Shown in pieces: positions 11,795-23,888 of a stretch of 64,000 bases of DNA (positions are counted from its first letter, which is position 1; each line of letters begins with the position of its first letter). A model generated the notes under the pieces. That model was not told the origin of the DNA. It did no database searches and worked only from the letters and a program-made list of their open reading frames with translations. Where the stretch lies: assembly GCA_023525975.1 (NCBI GenBank), contig CM042039.1:10012501-10076500 (forward strand), in the 5' to 3' direction. A program made the translations under genes and the position numbers. This stretch comes from Smallanthus sonchifolius. Lineage: Eukaryota > Streptophyta > Magnoliopsida > Asterales > Asteraceae.

Positions 11795-14106
11795 ACTTGG
11801 TATCAGAGCCAAGGTTTGAGGGATTTAGTGAGTGTGTCACTAAAATCAAACCAATAATGCTCTTGACAAAGTCGGGTAAAGAGAATCCAATGATGACGAG
11901 ACCGAGATCTGGAGCTGGAAAGACGAGGTTAGTATTGATTATTGTACTAAATGTTAATTGGAGTCTTATATGAAGTAATTGTGTTGAAAACCGTTAAAGA
12001 ATTTATTATATGGGGATAATGAAAGTAATTGGGCATATTACATTATTAATCATGCATGGCTAGTATGATTCGTAATGCAATATGTGCAATTGCTTCATGA
12101 TGACCATATGATAATGAACACCGAGGAACGATCAAGTGAATGTGGTTATGTGTGAATGTGAATATGTATGAAAGGATACATGAATGAATGTTAAATGTTA
12201 AATATAAATATGTATGAAAGGATACATGAATGAATGTTAAATGTTAAATGTAAATATGTATGAAAGGATACATGAATGAATGTTAAATGTGAATGTAAAT
12301 ATGTATGAAAGGATACATGAATGAATGTTAAATGTGAATGTAAATATGTATGAAAGGATACATGAAGGAATATTAAATGTGAATGTGAAAATGTATGAAA
12401 TGATACATGAATGAATGTTGAATGTTAAATGTTAAATGTAAATATGTATGAAAGGATATATGAATGAATGTTAAATGTGAATGTAAATATGTATGAAGGG
12501 ATATATGAATGAATGTCAAATGTTAAATGTGAATATGTACGAAAGGATACATGAATGAATGTTAAATATTAATGTGAATATTGGGAAGAATGTTTTTAAG
12601 CATATGTATGAAAGTTATCTAAACCCTCCTGTTTTAAATCTCAGCCGAGGAATGGCTAACGAAGGAAATTCGAATAGAGATAGAAGGAATGATGATGATG
12701 GAAATATAAAATATTGGGTGTAGACCTTAGTGGGTCAAATGGATAAATTGCAGTTTTGTATTATTAAAAGCTTGTGTATGGCTTGGTTAATCAAGTCTTG
12801 TTGTAGAAAAAGACGGGGCTGGAGTCTTTTGACATAATTGTTGGATGAGATTATAGGTGAATCGGTGGATTTGGAGGTGATCAACATTGTGGATTTCATA
12901 ATGTTGACGAATGTATGAAATATTAATTGAAAGATGTGGGTGAAACAATCACATGGAATGGAGTCCTAAGATTGTAGTGGAAATTGAGGGGTTACTTAGT
13001 AACCGTATCAACGTCGTGTATGACTAAAGGGTGACGTGTCGATCTGTTCTCACCTAGAGACGGTGAAACACGTGGCGCATGATTTGGTGTATCCCTGGCT
13101 TATGCCATTAACACCAACCGAGGCGATGGAATACTCGATGTTCCAGTTGTGAAGAAGTTCATGAGGGTTCTATACCCGAATGTCTCTTCTTGGGGTGAAA
13201 CCGTTCTCTTGAGGAAAAGAAGAACGGAAGATTGTATACGTTCGTTAACCTTTTGGTTTGAGCATGTGACTGGAAGTCTTAGCTTCAACAAACCAAAGTA
13301 AAGGTAGGTGCTATCCCATGAATGGTATCATTTCCATTACGAATACTATGGGATTGCGGATGTAACTTTCTGGCTTGTTAGAAGTTCCATGGTTTATGTG
13401 AATCATTGTGAAAGGTGTGTAGACCCATGTATGCTTATACGGGAGTCGTTTACTCAATGATAGTCGTTTTTATCTTCGAAGCAAAGTCATTCAAACTCAT
13501 TATCCTCGTGAGTTTCCTGAATTACCTGAAAGGAGAGGCCTTTCTTTGGAATAATTTGGTGTACTATTTTGGCTTTGGTGGAAATCCATTATTAGATGAG
13601 GTGGTGAATTATAAAGACATATTTGTTGACCGGCAATGATTGAAGTAATCAAAGGGTAAATGGTGTTTGGAGTCTTAGAAATTCATAGGTGGCGTTTGAA
13701 GTCTTAGAACTTCACGACCGGTGATTGAAAACGAAGTCTTCAAACTTTAAAGGGGCATTGTAAGATTGAGATCCTTGAATCTCAAAGGATGACTTGCGCT
13801 AAAATTCGTTGGGATTAATAGGGTGTTGGTTTATGAAAGAGGATTTGTGCCTATGGCATTTGACGCGTCTTTCCTTAGGAAGACTGTATGCCGGTCGGAT
13901 GCCTTATGAATTAGACTCGATTTTTTTTCTATATGCAACGAGGCAGGAGTATCGCATATTCTCCTAATAAGTTGTGAGCTTGATTGTCGCAACTAAAGGA
14001 GAGAATTTGGAGAGAGAATTGATGAATCTATACACGGGCGGCGTTAGAATGTTGAATAGAAGTCCTCGAACTTCATCGGCGTTCTTGAAGTCCTTGAACT
14101 TGTGGG
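11795..14106 (+). mobile_element. Internal region of element F, no clear coding
   Basis: It follows the primer site at 11798-11810. A short frame starts at 12651 (MANEGNSNRDRRNDDDGN) and stops after about 25 codons; it may be the start of a decayed gag. No RT, integrase or zinc knuckle is recognisable, so F looks like a non-autonomous element of the LARD kind or a heavily deleted gypsy. A 74-codon frame at 13415-13639 resembles nothing I know. Confidence 0.55.
12150..12590 (+). repeat. Tandem repeat, ~45-50 bp, about nine copies
   Basis: The units share ATGTATGAAAGGATACATGA followed by ATGAATGTTAAATG. Copies begin near 12164, 12211, 12256, 12302, 12346, 12391, 12444, 12490 and 12535. Length differences come mainly from extra TTAAATG blocks. 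Each unit holds a small inverted pair TGTAT/ATACA around GAAAGG. Confidence 0.85.
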
Positions 14107-14165
14107 AATTTCCGGATTTTTGGGTTTTTAAACTTTATCGGCGTTCTTGAAGTCCTTGAACCTAT
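13660..14165 (+). repeat. Hairpin words in the 3' part of element F
   Basis: Repeated short inverted pairs with a CTTAGA- or CCTTGA-like centre: GAAGT-cttag-AACTTC (about 13699-13714), GAGAT-ccttga-ATCTC (about 13767), GAAGT-cctcga-ACTTC (about 14061) and TGAAGT-ccttga-ACTT. A 30-bp piece (CATCGGCGTTCTTGAAGT type) is duplicated at about 14076 and 14133 and has been inserted into the 3' LTR copy. Confidence 0.6.
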
Positions 14166-14533
14166 TGTCGTCGTAGGGACTTGTGGGAGGTCCCTAAGAC
14201 TTCTTATCTATACTAACCATGTTCAAATTAATGTTTTGAATGTAGGGAAAGCTCCGGAGTGATCTCGGGTCCTGCATCAATTGGATTGGATTCTCGTGGT
14301 CGCGTTATGTAACTGTTTTGTTAATATTCTCGTGTGGAGTCTTTACAAACTATTTGGAGTTATAACAAGTTGTGGATAACTTGTTAGTATTTTTGTTAAA
14401 CTAATTTAGGTAATTATGTTAGTTTGATCCGTGTTTGTAAAACTTAACGTGTGGATATGTTAAATGTCTTTTTGAGACCTAACTTCCGCGTTGTTTTAAA
14501 AGTTTAAATCGGTTTGAAATTTTGGGTGTTACA
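14107..14533 (+). mobile_element. 3' LTR remnant of element F
   Basis: It matches 11390-11794 with a few substitutions and one ~27-bp insertion near 14130-14158. It ends in the same GGGTGTTACA. The first 1.3 kb of the LTR is missing. Immediately after 14533 comes LINE sequence. Confidence 0.8.
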
Positions 14534-14841
14534 CATCTCAACTTGATGTCTTGTCCCTTTACCAAAACTTGTCCATCTTCTTCCTTTATGAACTTCACGG
14601 TTCCTAGATCTTGTTTCCTACACTCCCTAGCTTTAGTGATTATGAACATGTCATGCTCCCCTTCCTTAGTTTGTAGTCATTTATACATCTTCTCATATTA
14701 TGCGTTCTTTGCTTTAAATACTACCTTCTTCGCCTCGCGCTTAACTTCCTTATATCTCTCTCTCAATCTCACTCGCTCCTCGTCGTCCATGCACTTCACT
14801 AACTCCCTAAAAATTCGTTGCTTTACCCAACACAAATAAAC
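14534..14841 (-). pseudogene. RTE-type LINE fragment (linker before RT)
   Basis: Read on minus in a single frame, this gives RIFRELVKCMDDEERVRLRE, then YKEVKREAKKVVFKAKNA, then KMYK and TKEGEHDMFIITKARECRKQ, and ends KEEDGQVLVKG. This matches the linker between endonuclease and RT in plant RTE LINEs. Two in-frame stops interrupt it. It breaks off where element F's LTR begins, so F (or its deletion) cut this LINE. It is a different part of the protein from the LINE at 2297-3880, so the two could be pieces of separate copies. Confidence 0.75.
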
Positions 14842-16076
14842 CACAAGAGTATAGGATCACTAAATGATAATCCACAAGAGCTAAATTCAGATCTTGGTCT
14901 AGTAATCAAGAACGGGTTGTTCTTGAACAACCGATGTGTTTTGTTTCTATTTCAAGAAACCCGAACGCCTCGATCATCTTTCTAGTTCCAAAAGTCGGTT
15001 AAACCCAAACGGGATCTTCATAAAGATTTGGATAACAGTTTTTATCATCATCATCAAAAGTTGTCCATTTTTCCTCCAAAACTTTCTGCACCTTGAGAGC
15101 AGAATTTAACATGTTCTTGATCTCATCATCCTTAAACTCTTTTCTCACCCCTTCCAACACAATTTCTATATAGTTCGAATCAAAATCAGCAACAAATTGG
15201 ATACAGCTAACAATAATGTTTCAAGAATTTTGAGATTTTCTTACTTGGTAAAGAACTTTTCTTGTCAAAATCACTTCGCTTTCTCGCTAAAAAAATATTA
15301 TAAGTCAAAATTCACAACTTTTTCGGGTAAGCTTTTTCTTGTTTCTTTTTCTGTTTCATAGCCATTTTCTATACTTTTATCTTCTTGCTCTAATCTTTCT
15401 TCAAGTCATTTCATTTTCTTGTATTGAGTTAGATTGATATGTATGCTAGCTAGATTTTGGAATGAATTTTGTATACTCATAATGAGTTGGATTTATATGT
15501 ATGCTAGATTTTGTGCACTTGACAAAGCATGTCGGGTGTTCGATACAATACCAAAGAGAGATGGTGTTTTTTTGGAAATTGGAATAGTCTAGTTTCTAGG
15601 TGCACATAAGGAATGGAAAGAAGTTTCAGAAATGTTTTACCAATCAAGAACGTTATATGAAGTTATACACCTACACGAAGCTATTTGTTTTTAAAACACC
15701 AATTCTTCATTTATTATTGTAGAGGTGCACAGATGATTCTTAGAAGTGGTGATTTAATAAAGGATTACAAAGGTGCTATCAAAAATCTTTTCCCAATTAA
15801 TTATTCCCCCAATAAATAGTATACATTATTAAAAACCATAAAATAAATTTTAGACAAAATAAATAAATAACACTGATAAAATTTACCAATTTTCACGTCG
15901 TCGGATATCTCGACCCAGGCTTGTACCAATGCTACTTCTTCGACTACGGCCCACCTTTCATGCGTACGTGGGGTAAAATCGGGAATTGATGTTGTTGGTT
16001 GTTTTTTTTTGTGATCGTTTGTTTTTGCTAATTGTGTTTCGGGGACGGTTTCGAGTGTGGGTTGTGTTTCGGGTAC
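14842..16076. other. No gene seen
   Basis: AT-rich, low-complexity DNA. There are no frames with family resemblance and no repeats with partners elsewhere in the window that I could find. Confidence 0.5.
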
Positions 16077-16930
16077 CGTTTTTGGTGTGGATGTGTTGGC
16101 ATATGAGGCTAGATCGGATAGATACTGTGGTTTTTAGAGATAGATTAGGGGTAGCAAGTATCTTGGATAAAATAAGGGATGGGAGATTGAAATGGTTCGG
16201 GCATGTGCGGAGGAGACAGCTGATGGCACCCATAAGGAGCGTGGAGACACACTATGGATGGAATGAGGAGCAGAGGCAGACCAAAACTGACTTGGTATGA
16301 GAAAATTCAGCAGGATTTGATAGACTTGCACAACTCCGAGGATATGATCAGTGATAGGAGTTCGTGTAGACGCCATATAAAGATTAGGGATTTCTACGGA
16401 TGATTATAGGCTTGGCTTTTGATTTATAGCTTGCCTGGTAGTTCACTTACGTTATCTTTAGGTTGCCTTTAGTCATAGGTGGTGATGCTATCTTCGTTCA
16501 TGGTTTTACCTTAGTTGCAGATGACCCACGGTGCCTTTAGTCTTAGCTACTTTAGTTAGATTTAGAGGCTTGTACGTCATAGTGGTCTTTCTATGATTAT
16601 GACACATATTTCTATGCCTTATTGTTCTTGTATATGCTATGCCTACTTGATTCTTGTTACTTGTAGTTCTTGTATGTGCTTTGTATGTTTCATATTTTAG
16701 ATTTAAGAATTCTTATACCTAATACTTTTTATGCATGTGTATGATACGGACTTCTATGTCATGTTTTTATATATGACTTTCATACTAGATATTTGTTACT
16801 TGTTTTATTTTATGTTTTTTGAGCCGAATGTCTCTCTTGGTTGTGCAGCCTCCTTATCCTATAAGATAGATGTAAGGTTTATCTTCATACCACCCTCACA
16901 CATCCTACTATTTTAATGAGATTTTGTTGT
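16077..16930 (+). pseudogene. RTE-type LINE 3' end with untranslated tail
   Basis: This is the C-terminal part of LINE ORF2: WMCWHMRLDRID, RDRLGVASILDKIRDGRLKW, then FGHVRRRQ. After a frameshift near 16256 comes RGRPKLTWYEKIQQDLIDLH and RRHIKIRDFYG, with the stop at 16401-16403. The final block aligns with the end of the LINE at 2297. Downstream, a CCTCCTTATC, then a GATAGATGTAAGG and a CCACCCTCACACATCC, recall the 3' ends of plant RTE elements and suggest the element stops at about 16930. RT and endonuclease are absent, as expected for a 5'-truncated copy. Confidence 0.8.
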
Positions 16931-17236
16931 GTGAGTTTGTTTATTTTATTTTGTAAGAAATATAACAGTTTTGGTAAAAAAAAAATATTGAAAAAAATTT
17001 ATGACTCCGAATAAGTTTACAGTTATCTATTAAAAGTGACTGTTTTACAAAGTAAATACTACTATACTAGTACAAATCATTTAATTGCAAATCCGACTTC
17101 AAACACCTATATAGGCCCAATTAGATTTGGACTCGGATCTAAGTATCATCTTGGCTTAAACTACTATAATCCCATAAGCCCATTTGTGCAATTAGAATTT
17201 AGAATTAGAAACTCTATTTAAAGAGAAACCGAGAAA
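16931..17236. other. No gene; AT-rich spacer
   Basis: I see no coding signal or repeat here. It may include the unrecognised left end of the element that carries the 290-bp tandem array. Confidence 0.4.
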
Positions 17237-18379
17237 CCACAATGAATAGTTTCACATCCGTTCACAATTTGACACGCACTATTTTTTTAATACTCTTATA
17301 CTATATATAATATACGCTTTTAACCCCTTTTATTTTCTATTAATTTCATTTTCATTTAGTAACTTTCGTTCATTAACTTTTTTCAGAATACGGAGGGCAC
17401 GACTGTTTTTAGTTTTTTTTGTCAACATTCCGATATAATATTTTTTTAAAACGGAGTTGTATTCAAAATCAATTTTTTTTTATTTCATCGCCTATAGAGA
17501 GTGTCGTTACCATTGTGCTACCATGACGAGCCCACCTCCGTTCACAATTTGACACATACTATTTTTTTAATACTTTCAATTTTAACCCTTATACTATATA
17601 TAATATACGTTTTTAACCCGTTTCATTTTCTATTAATTTCGCTTCCTTATAATAACTTTCGTTCGTTAACTTTCTTTAGAATACGGAGGGCGCGACTGTT
17701 TTAAGTTTTTTTTTTGTCAACGTTCCGATATAATTATTTTTAAAACAGAGTTGTAATGAAAATCAAGTTTTTTTTATATCGTCGCCTATAAAGAGTGCCG
17801 TTACCATGGTGGTAACGTGACGAGCCCACCTCCGTTCACAATTTAACAGGTACTATTTTTTAATACTTTCAAATTTAACCCTTATACTATATATAATATA
17901 TGCTTTTAAGCCGTTTCATTTTCTATTAATTTTGTTTTCCTTTAATAACTTTCATTCGTTAACTTTCTTCAGAATACGGAGGGCGTGACTGTTTATAGTT
18001 TTTTTTGTCAACGTTCCGATATAATTTTTTTTACATGGAGTTGTATTCAAATTCGAGTTTTTATTATATCGTCGCCTATAGAGAGTGCCGTTACCATTGT
18101 GGTACCGTGACGAGCCCGCCTCCGTTCACAATTTGACAGGTACTATTTTTTAATACTTTCAATTTTAACCATTATACTATATATAATATACGCTTTTAAC
18201 CCGTTTCATTTTCTATTAATTTCGTTTTCCTTTAATAACCTTCGTTTGTTAACTTTCTTCAGAATACGGAGGGCGAGACTGTTTTTAGTTTTTTTTTGTC
18301 AACGTTCCGATATAACTTTTATTAAAACAGAGTTGTATTCAAAATCGAGTTTTTTTATAAGGTCGCCTATAGAGAATGC
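17237..18379 (+). repeat. Tandem array of ~290-bp units, left part
   Basis: About four units, recognised by the recurring CCTCCGTTCACAATTTGAC at about 17255, 17535, 17829 and 18119, a spacing of 280-294 bp. Each unit also has ACTATATATAATATACG, AGAATACGGAGGGCG and GTTCCGATATAA in the same order. The fourth unit is cut by gypsy C at 18380 and continues at 41682. Confidence 0.9.
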
Positions 18380-21080
18380 TGTCACACCCCCAAATTTCGC
18401 TAACGGAGTTTTACCGTTTGGTGCGTGACAAACCAGGATCTCAGTCATTAGTTACATTGAACGACACTACACGGGACTCAAATTGAAATAATATAGAAGT
18501 TCAGAGTTAATGCGGAAGCGTTTAAACAAGAGAGTAAAAGCGCAAAACAACGCGCCCAAGTCTAAAAATAACGGAAACATAATAAATGTTCAATAGCTTG
18601 ACTATTATTGAATATATCAAGTTGACACCATGCATGCCCTAACGTGCACCTGTGTCTTAGCTTAGAGTCCTGAGAAAACATGTAAGAAAAAGTGTCAACA
18701 CAAGGTTGGTGATTTTACAGGTTTCAGTTTGTAATAGCGTTTAACAGATTAATATACATTCAATATATATATCAGTAGGTCGCTAACCCATGTTCATGTT
18801 TACTAATGCACTCGCAACCGAAAGCTGACTGTTTGTGTTTGAATGCCTCGTACCAAGTCTATCAACAATGGTGCAATGTTTAGGTCAATATTATACCCGT
18901 TCGACCTCCAATCGAGTTAGCGCGACTAACGTGGGTGGGGTTTGTCAAACATAGTAGTACTACTCAAATTACCTTGCTATGCTCATATTAAACGGTTTGA
19001 TGTGATGACTTTCATGATAGATTACGCATAGTCATAACAAGTGATAACATATATGAATTACAAAAATCAAAAGTGTTTGCGTCATGTTTTCTCCCCCAAT
19101 TTAAAACAGTAAAATGGGCCGTGAAACTCACTTGAGTTACGTAGCAAGTAGATTTACACAAGAATGAGATTAGAACCACAAGTGTTTGCCTGTGAACGGC
19201 TTATGTATGCCCTAGAATTATAAGCATAATAGTTAGGGATACAATGGGATTTTTGTGATGACAACACGGAAGATTTGAACGTCCTAAAACATACTTAGGA
19301 TCAACGACTAGACAAACTTATCCACGGGAATAAGGATTTCTTAATATACTAATTAAGATAAATGCGTTTCGTGTTGAACATTTCTAATTACGAATGATAA
19401 TATTTAATAAATATATTCATTCGTTTGTACCATAAATAAATGGCCTAGGAAAATAATATAACTTATTATATTATTTTAAACTCATAGAAATTATGATAAT
19501 GAGTTATGTGACAGAAATAATAAATATATTATTTTTATTTGAGAATATAACGTGGGTTAACAATATAAACAATTATATCATTTAAAAGTTTGAAGTGTCA
19601 ACAAATGTTTATTAATGTGGTGAAAATAATATATAACTATATTATTTTTAAATCGGAGTTATGGGTTGGATGATAATATAAACATGTTATTATAAAAGTG
19701 GAAAATAATATTAGAAATAGGTTATATAACCAAACCCGAGCCTACGGGTGTTTTCCGGATTTAAAACGTAATTATATTACATTATAATAACATAGGGTTT
19801 GAATTTATGTAAAAATAATCCAAGAAAAATGCCCAAAAAAATATAACACAGGAGATCGGTTTCGAACCCGGGTCTCCTGTGTGTATGTTCAAAGCCTTAA
19901 CAAACTCAGCCCGCTAGGGTGTCTCGCTAGAACCCAGATCGAAATGGTTTTAACACACAGGGACACTGTGGTTTCTTCCTCCATCGTGACCCGATCAAGA
20001 ACTAGTCCCAAATCCAACAATTTCGATCGCGAAAGGCCTTAGATTCATAGGGGTTTTGTTAATTGGTTCCTTGCGAACCTGTGGACGGGTTTAATTGCAA
20101 AACCAACAAGTTTAGGTTTGTTTAATTTCTTGTTTGAATATCGAAACCCTAGTTCAAGAACTTAAATTTGAATCTGTTGATTTCGATAATAAAAGTGATT
20201 TGATTCATAGGGCTTTCAAATAGTTGATGATGGCGAGTCTGATCATATGATTTAATTGTATTGAAATCTGGTCTAGCATGAGGCTCGATTAAACCCGAAT
20301 GTATAAGAACCCTAGAATCTGTTCTTGATCGATTTGATGTTATAAGCCCCAATTAGCATGGGGCTTTCAATCTATGAATAAAAACGAAACTAAGGATGTG
20401 ATTGGTTACCAAAAAGTGATACAAATTGAAAGAGATCGAGTAAATGGACTTCGGCTTCGTGCGTTTTAATCCCCGGTGACACCGAATTCAACTCCGGCCG
20501 AATTGAAATGTGCAAATGCTTCAGTGGGGTTCGAATGAGGTGCGCAGGTGTTTAATTCGGGGAAATAACAGAAGATTTGGGCGAATTTGATAATGGTCGA
20601 TGACAGGGGCGACGATTATGGGTTTAATTCGATGTAATAACGAGCTTTAATGTCTTAATGATGGTTGTTAATGTTGTGAATGTGCAAAACGGTTATCACT
20701 TCGAACAAATTTCGATTATAGGATTCGAATTGGGATCAAACCAGCCGATATTGACTTTCAAAAGTCAACAAATCGGGATTTGGGTAAATATAGAAACAGT
20801 CCTTGTAGTTTCATGCATTTAGGTTTACAAAGTTGGCAGTATCAGTCCCTGTAGTTAGAAATGAGTTAAGAACATGGTTAGTTGACTTTCAAAAGTCAAC
20901 AGGAACACAATTACTCAATTTTGACTTTCAAAGTCAATCTGAATTGGGTTTGGACTAATTACAATACTAGTCCTTGTAGTTTTAAGTTTAGATAATGACA
21001 GAATTGATCCCTGGGGTTTAAGATTAGGTTAATTAGGTTAGGATTTAACGAAGTTAACCTGGAAAGTCCGGATTGTCACA
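18380..21080 (-). mobile_element. 3' LTR of gypsy C
   Basis: 2701 bp, plus-strand ends TGTCACACCC and ATTGTCACA. It matches the right LTR along its whole length with scattered changes. It includes three palindromes of the W-box type (see separate entry). At 19850-19920 there is a tRNA-like pair of motifs on minus (GGGTTCGAAACC and a weak A box), which may be an old SINE shared by both LTRs. Confidence 0.92.
20751..20937 (-). promoter_or_regulatory. Three TTGAC palindromes in C's U3 (also 41342-41528)
   Basis: TTGACTTTCAAAAGTCAA at 20751-20768, the same with GC ends at 20881-20900, and TTGACTTTCAAAGTCAA at 20921-20937. All three recur in the right LTR at 41342-41359, 41473-41490 and 41512-41528. 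They lie 140-330 bp inside the LTR start, where the U3 promoter should be. TTGAC is the core of the W box bound by plant WRKY factors, so each palindrome offers two opposed sites. A regulatory role is inferred. Confidence 0.55.
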
Positions 21081-21182
21081 TCATCCCCTAGTTGAAAGAA
21101 TTTTCGTCCCGAAAATTAAAATAAAAAAAAATTATGAGTGTCACATCATCCACTGGTTAAAAGAATTTTCGTCCCGAAAATT

Positions 21183-23888
21183 TGAATAGTACCTTATCAG
21201 TTTGACGTGGATTGTTTGAACAGATGAGGATACTTGCGCATCATCTAATCCTCACGTCCACGTGAATTCCAGTCCGCGTTTCGAGTTCCAACGAACTCTC
21301 ACAATATGGATTTTACTGCGTTTGAGCATTTTTACTTCCATATCCATGATTTCTACTGGTTCTTCAATGAAACATAATCAAGAGGAACAACGAGTGTCTC
21401 GTGCTTAGAGCTTTTGTAAAGATTGCAAGAAACGTGAGGTGAATCGTGCGTCCCGATCCGAGATGATAGAAATTGGCACCTCATGCCGAGAGACTACTTC
21501 TTTTAAGTAACCACGAGTAAGTTTCTCCATTTTGTCAGTCTCTTTGATTGCCAAGAAGTGAGCGGATTTCATCAAATGATCGACGATTACCCGGATGGTG
21601 TCACATCTGCTAGGAGCTCTAGGCAATTTTGTGATAAAGTCCATAGATATTTGCTCCGATTTCCACATCTGAATCTCTGGTTGTTGAAGTAGACCAGAAG
21701 GCTTTTGGTATTCCACTTTGACCTTTGCCCAAGTCAGACACTTGCTTACATAGGTGGCTATATCCGCCTTCATCTTCAACCACCAATATAGCACCTTTAG
21801 GTCATGGTACATCTTGTCGAAACCTGGATGAATCGAGTATCAAGATTTGTGAGCTTCATCCATAATCAGTTCTCTTAAGTTTCCGTACACTGGAATCCAT
21901 ATTCGCTCTACAAAGTAGCGAATGCCATCTGATTTAACCACAAGTTGTTCTTCCCTACCGCGTGTGGCTTCCAACGGTAGGTTTTCTTCTTTCAGGGCTT
22001 CGAGTTGAGCACTACGGATTTTGTCAGGTAATCCGGTGTGAATAGTAAGCCGTAATGCTCGAACTCATTTGGGCTTGGTTTCCTTTCGACTTAGGGCATC
22101 GGCTACCACATTAGCCTTGCCCGGATGATATCTGATCGCATAGTCAATGTCTTTCAAGAGTTCGACCCAACGACGCTGTCGCATGTTCAACTCTTTCTAT
22201 TCAAAGATATGCTGAAGACTCTTGTGATCGGTGTAGATAGTGCACTTGGTACCGTACAAGTAATGTCTCCAGATCTTTAGTGCAAAAACTACAGCTCCCA
22301 ACTCTAAGTCCTGAGTTGTGTAGTTTTTCTCATGGATTTTCAGTCGACGAGAAGCGTATACGATCACTTTCTCGCATTGCATTAATACACAACCAAGACC
22401 CTGAATGGATACATCGCAATACACCACGAAATCATCCGTTCCCTCCAGAAGAACTAGGATTGGTGCATATGCAGAGTTTCTGTTTAAGGAATTGGAATGC
22501 TGATTCCTGGGTGTCACCCCAGTTATAGATTTTACCCTTTTGGGTTAAGGCACTTAGGGGTTGGGCAATCTTGGAGAATCCCTCGATGAATCGACGGTAA
22601 TAGCCAGCCAATCCCATAAATTGTCGCAACTCTGTCGGAGTCGTCGGTGCTGCCCAATTCTTGATGGCCTCTATTTTAGATGGATCGACAAGTATTCCAT
22701 TCTCGTTTACCACATGTCCTAAGAATTGTACTTCACGAATCCAGAATTCGCACTTGAAAAGTTTGGCATACAGTTGCTTTTGTTTCAGCAATTCCAGAAT
22801 CAAACGTAGGTGTTCCTGATGTTCTTCCTTGTTCTTAGAACAGATGAGGATGTCATCAATGAAAACGATGATGAATTGATCAAGGTAGGGTTTACACACG
22901 TGGTTCATGAGGTCCATGAACACCGCGGGTGTGTCGGTTAGTCCGAAAGGCATGACCGTAAACTCATAGTGGCCGTACCTAGTTCTGAATGCAGTTTTAG
23001 AGATGTCCTCATCTCGGACTCTCAACTATTGATAACCGGATCGAAGATCGATCTTTGAATAGAAACTTGACCCTTGTAGTTGGTCAAATAGATCGTCAAT
23101 AAGAGGTAGTGGATAACGATTCTTGATAGTCACTTTGTTCAGCTCACGGTAGTCAAGACTCATACAGAAAGTTCCATCTTTCTTCTTGACGAATAGGACT
23201 GGAGCTCCCCATGGCGATGAGCTACGTCAGATGAAACCTTTATCCAAAAACTCTTGCAGTTGTGTAGATAGTTCTTGTAACTCACTAGGTGCAAGTCTGT
23301 ACGGTGCTCGAGCAATAGGTGATGCTCAAGGTGCTATATCAATTTGGAATTCGACTTGACGATGCGGTGGAAGAACAGATAGATCTTCGGGAAACACTTC
23401 TGGAAAGTCACGAACTATCAAAATGTCATCTATATCTTCTCTTCGGAAGGTTGCTCCGCGACAAGTGCCAGAATAGCAGTATGGCCCTTTCGCAAGCATT
23501 CCTACCCTTTCATAAAGGATATGATGCCCACGACTGCATCACTCCTTTCACCTTGGACAGAAAGAATTTCTCCACTAGGGAGAGGAAGGCGAACAATTTT
23601 GTCTCGACAAATGATTTCGACTTGGTTTTTAGATAACCAATCCATGCCAACGATTACGTCAAAGCTGCAAAGTGTGACTGGCATGAGGTCAATGTCAAGC
23701 TTATGACCAGCCAATCCGAGTTTACATCCTTTAAGAATGTGAGTCGCTTCAATTATCTGATCGTCCGCTATCTCAATAGTATACTTAGCTTTTAATAGAG
23801 TTGGAGTACAACCGTACCAGTAGGAAATTTGTGAGGTCACGCTGAGAATTCTATCGAGTCCCGCGCTTATAAGGTAAGCGTCGGTCAA
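21183..23888 (-). pseudogene. Ty3/gypsy pol remnant of element C
   Basis: Read on minus: protease tail at about 23888-23502 (SFDVIVGMDWLSKNQVEI; the DTGA active site is not recognisable); RT from about 23317 (KKDGTFCM, YRELNKVTIKNRYPLPLIDD, TRYGHYEFTVMPFGLT, active site FIDDILI at about 22850); RNase H at about 22440-22197; integrase at 21812-21405 (zinc region ending SKCLTWAKVK, DFITKLPRAP, SDRDARFTSRF). The integrase then breaks: its C-terminal block (VRVRWNSKRG-LEFTW) reappears by 21260, so several hundred bp are deleted. There are several stops, for example before RSSSPWG at about 23228 and after SGYQ at about 23030. Gag is not recognisable upstream. Confidence 0.9.

Noticed and set aside
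2297..16930. One large LINE interrupted by other elements
   Set aside because: The three fragments are in different orientations and cover different or overlapping parts, so they are separate copies.
19850..19920. tRNA gene on minus (GGGTTCGAAACC motif), with a copy at about 40440-40510
   Set aside because: No cloverleaf can be drawn, the A box is weak and the stretch is shared by both C LTRs. At most an old SINE piece.
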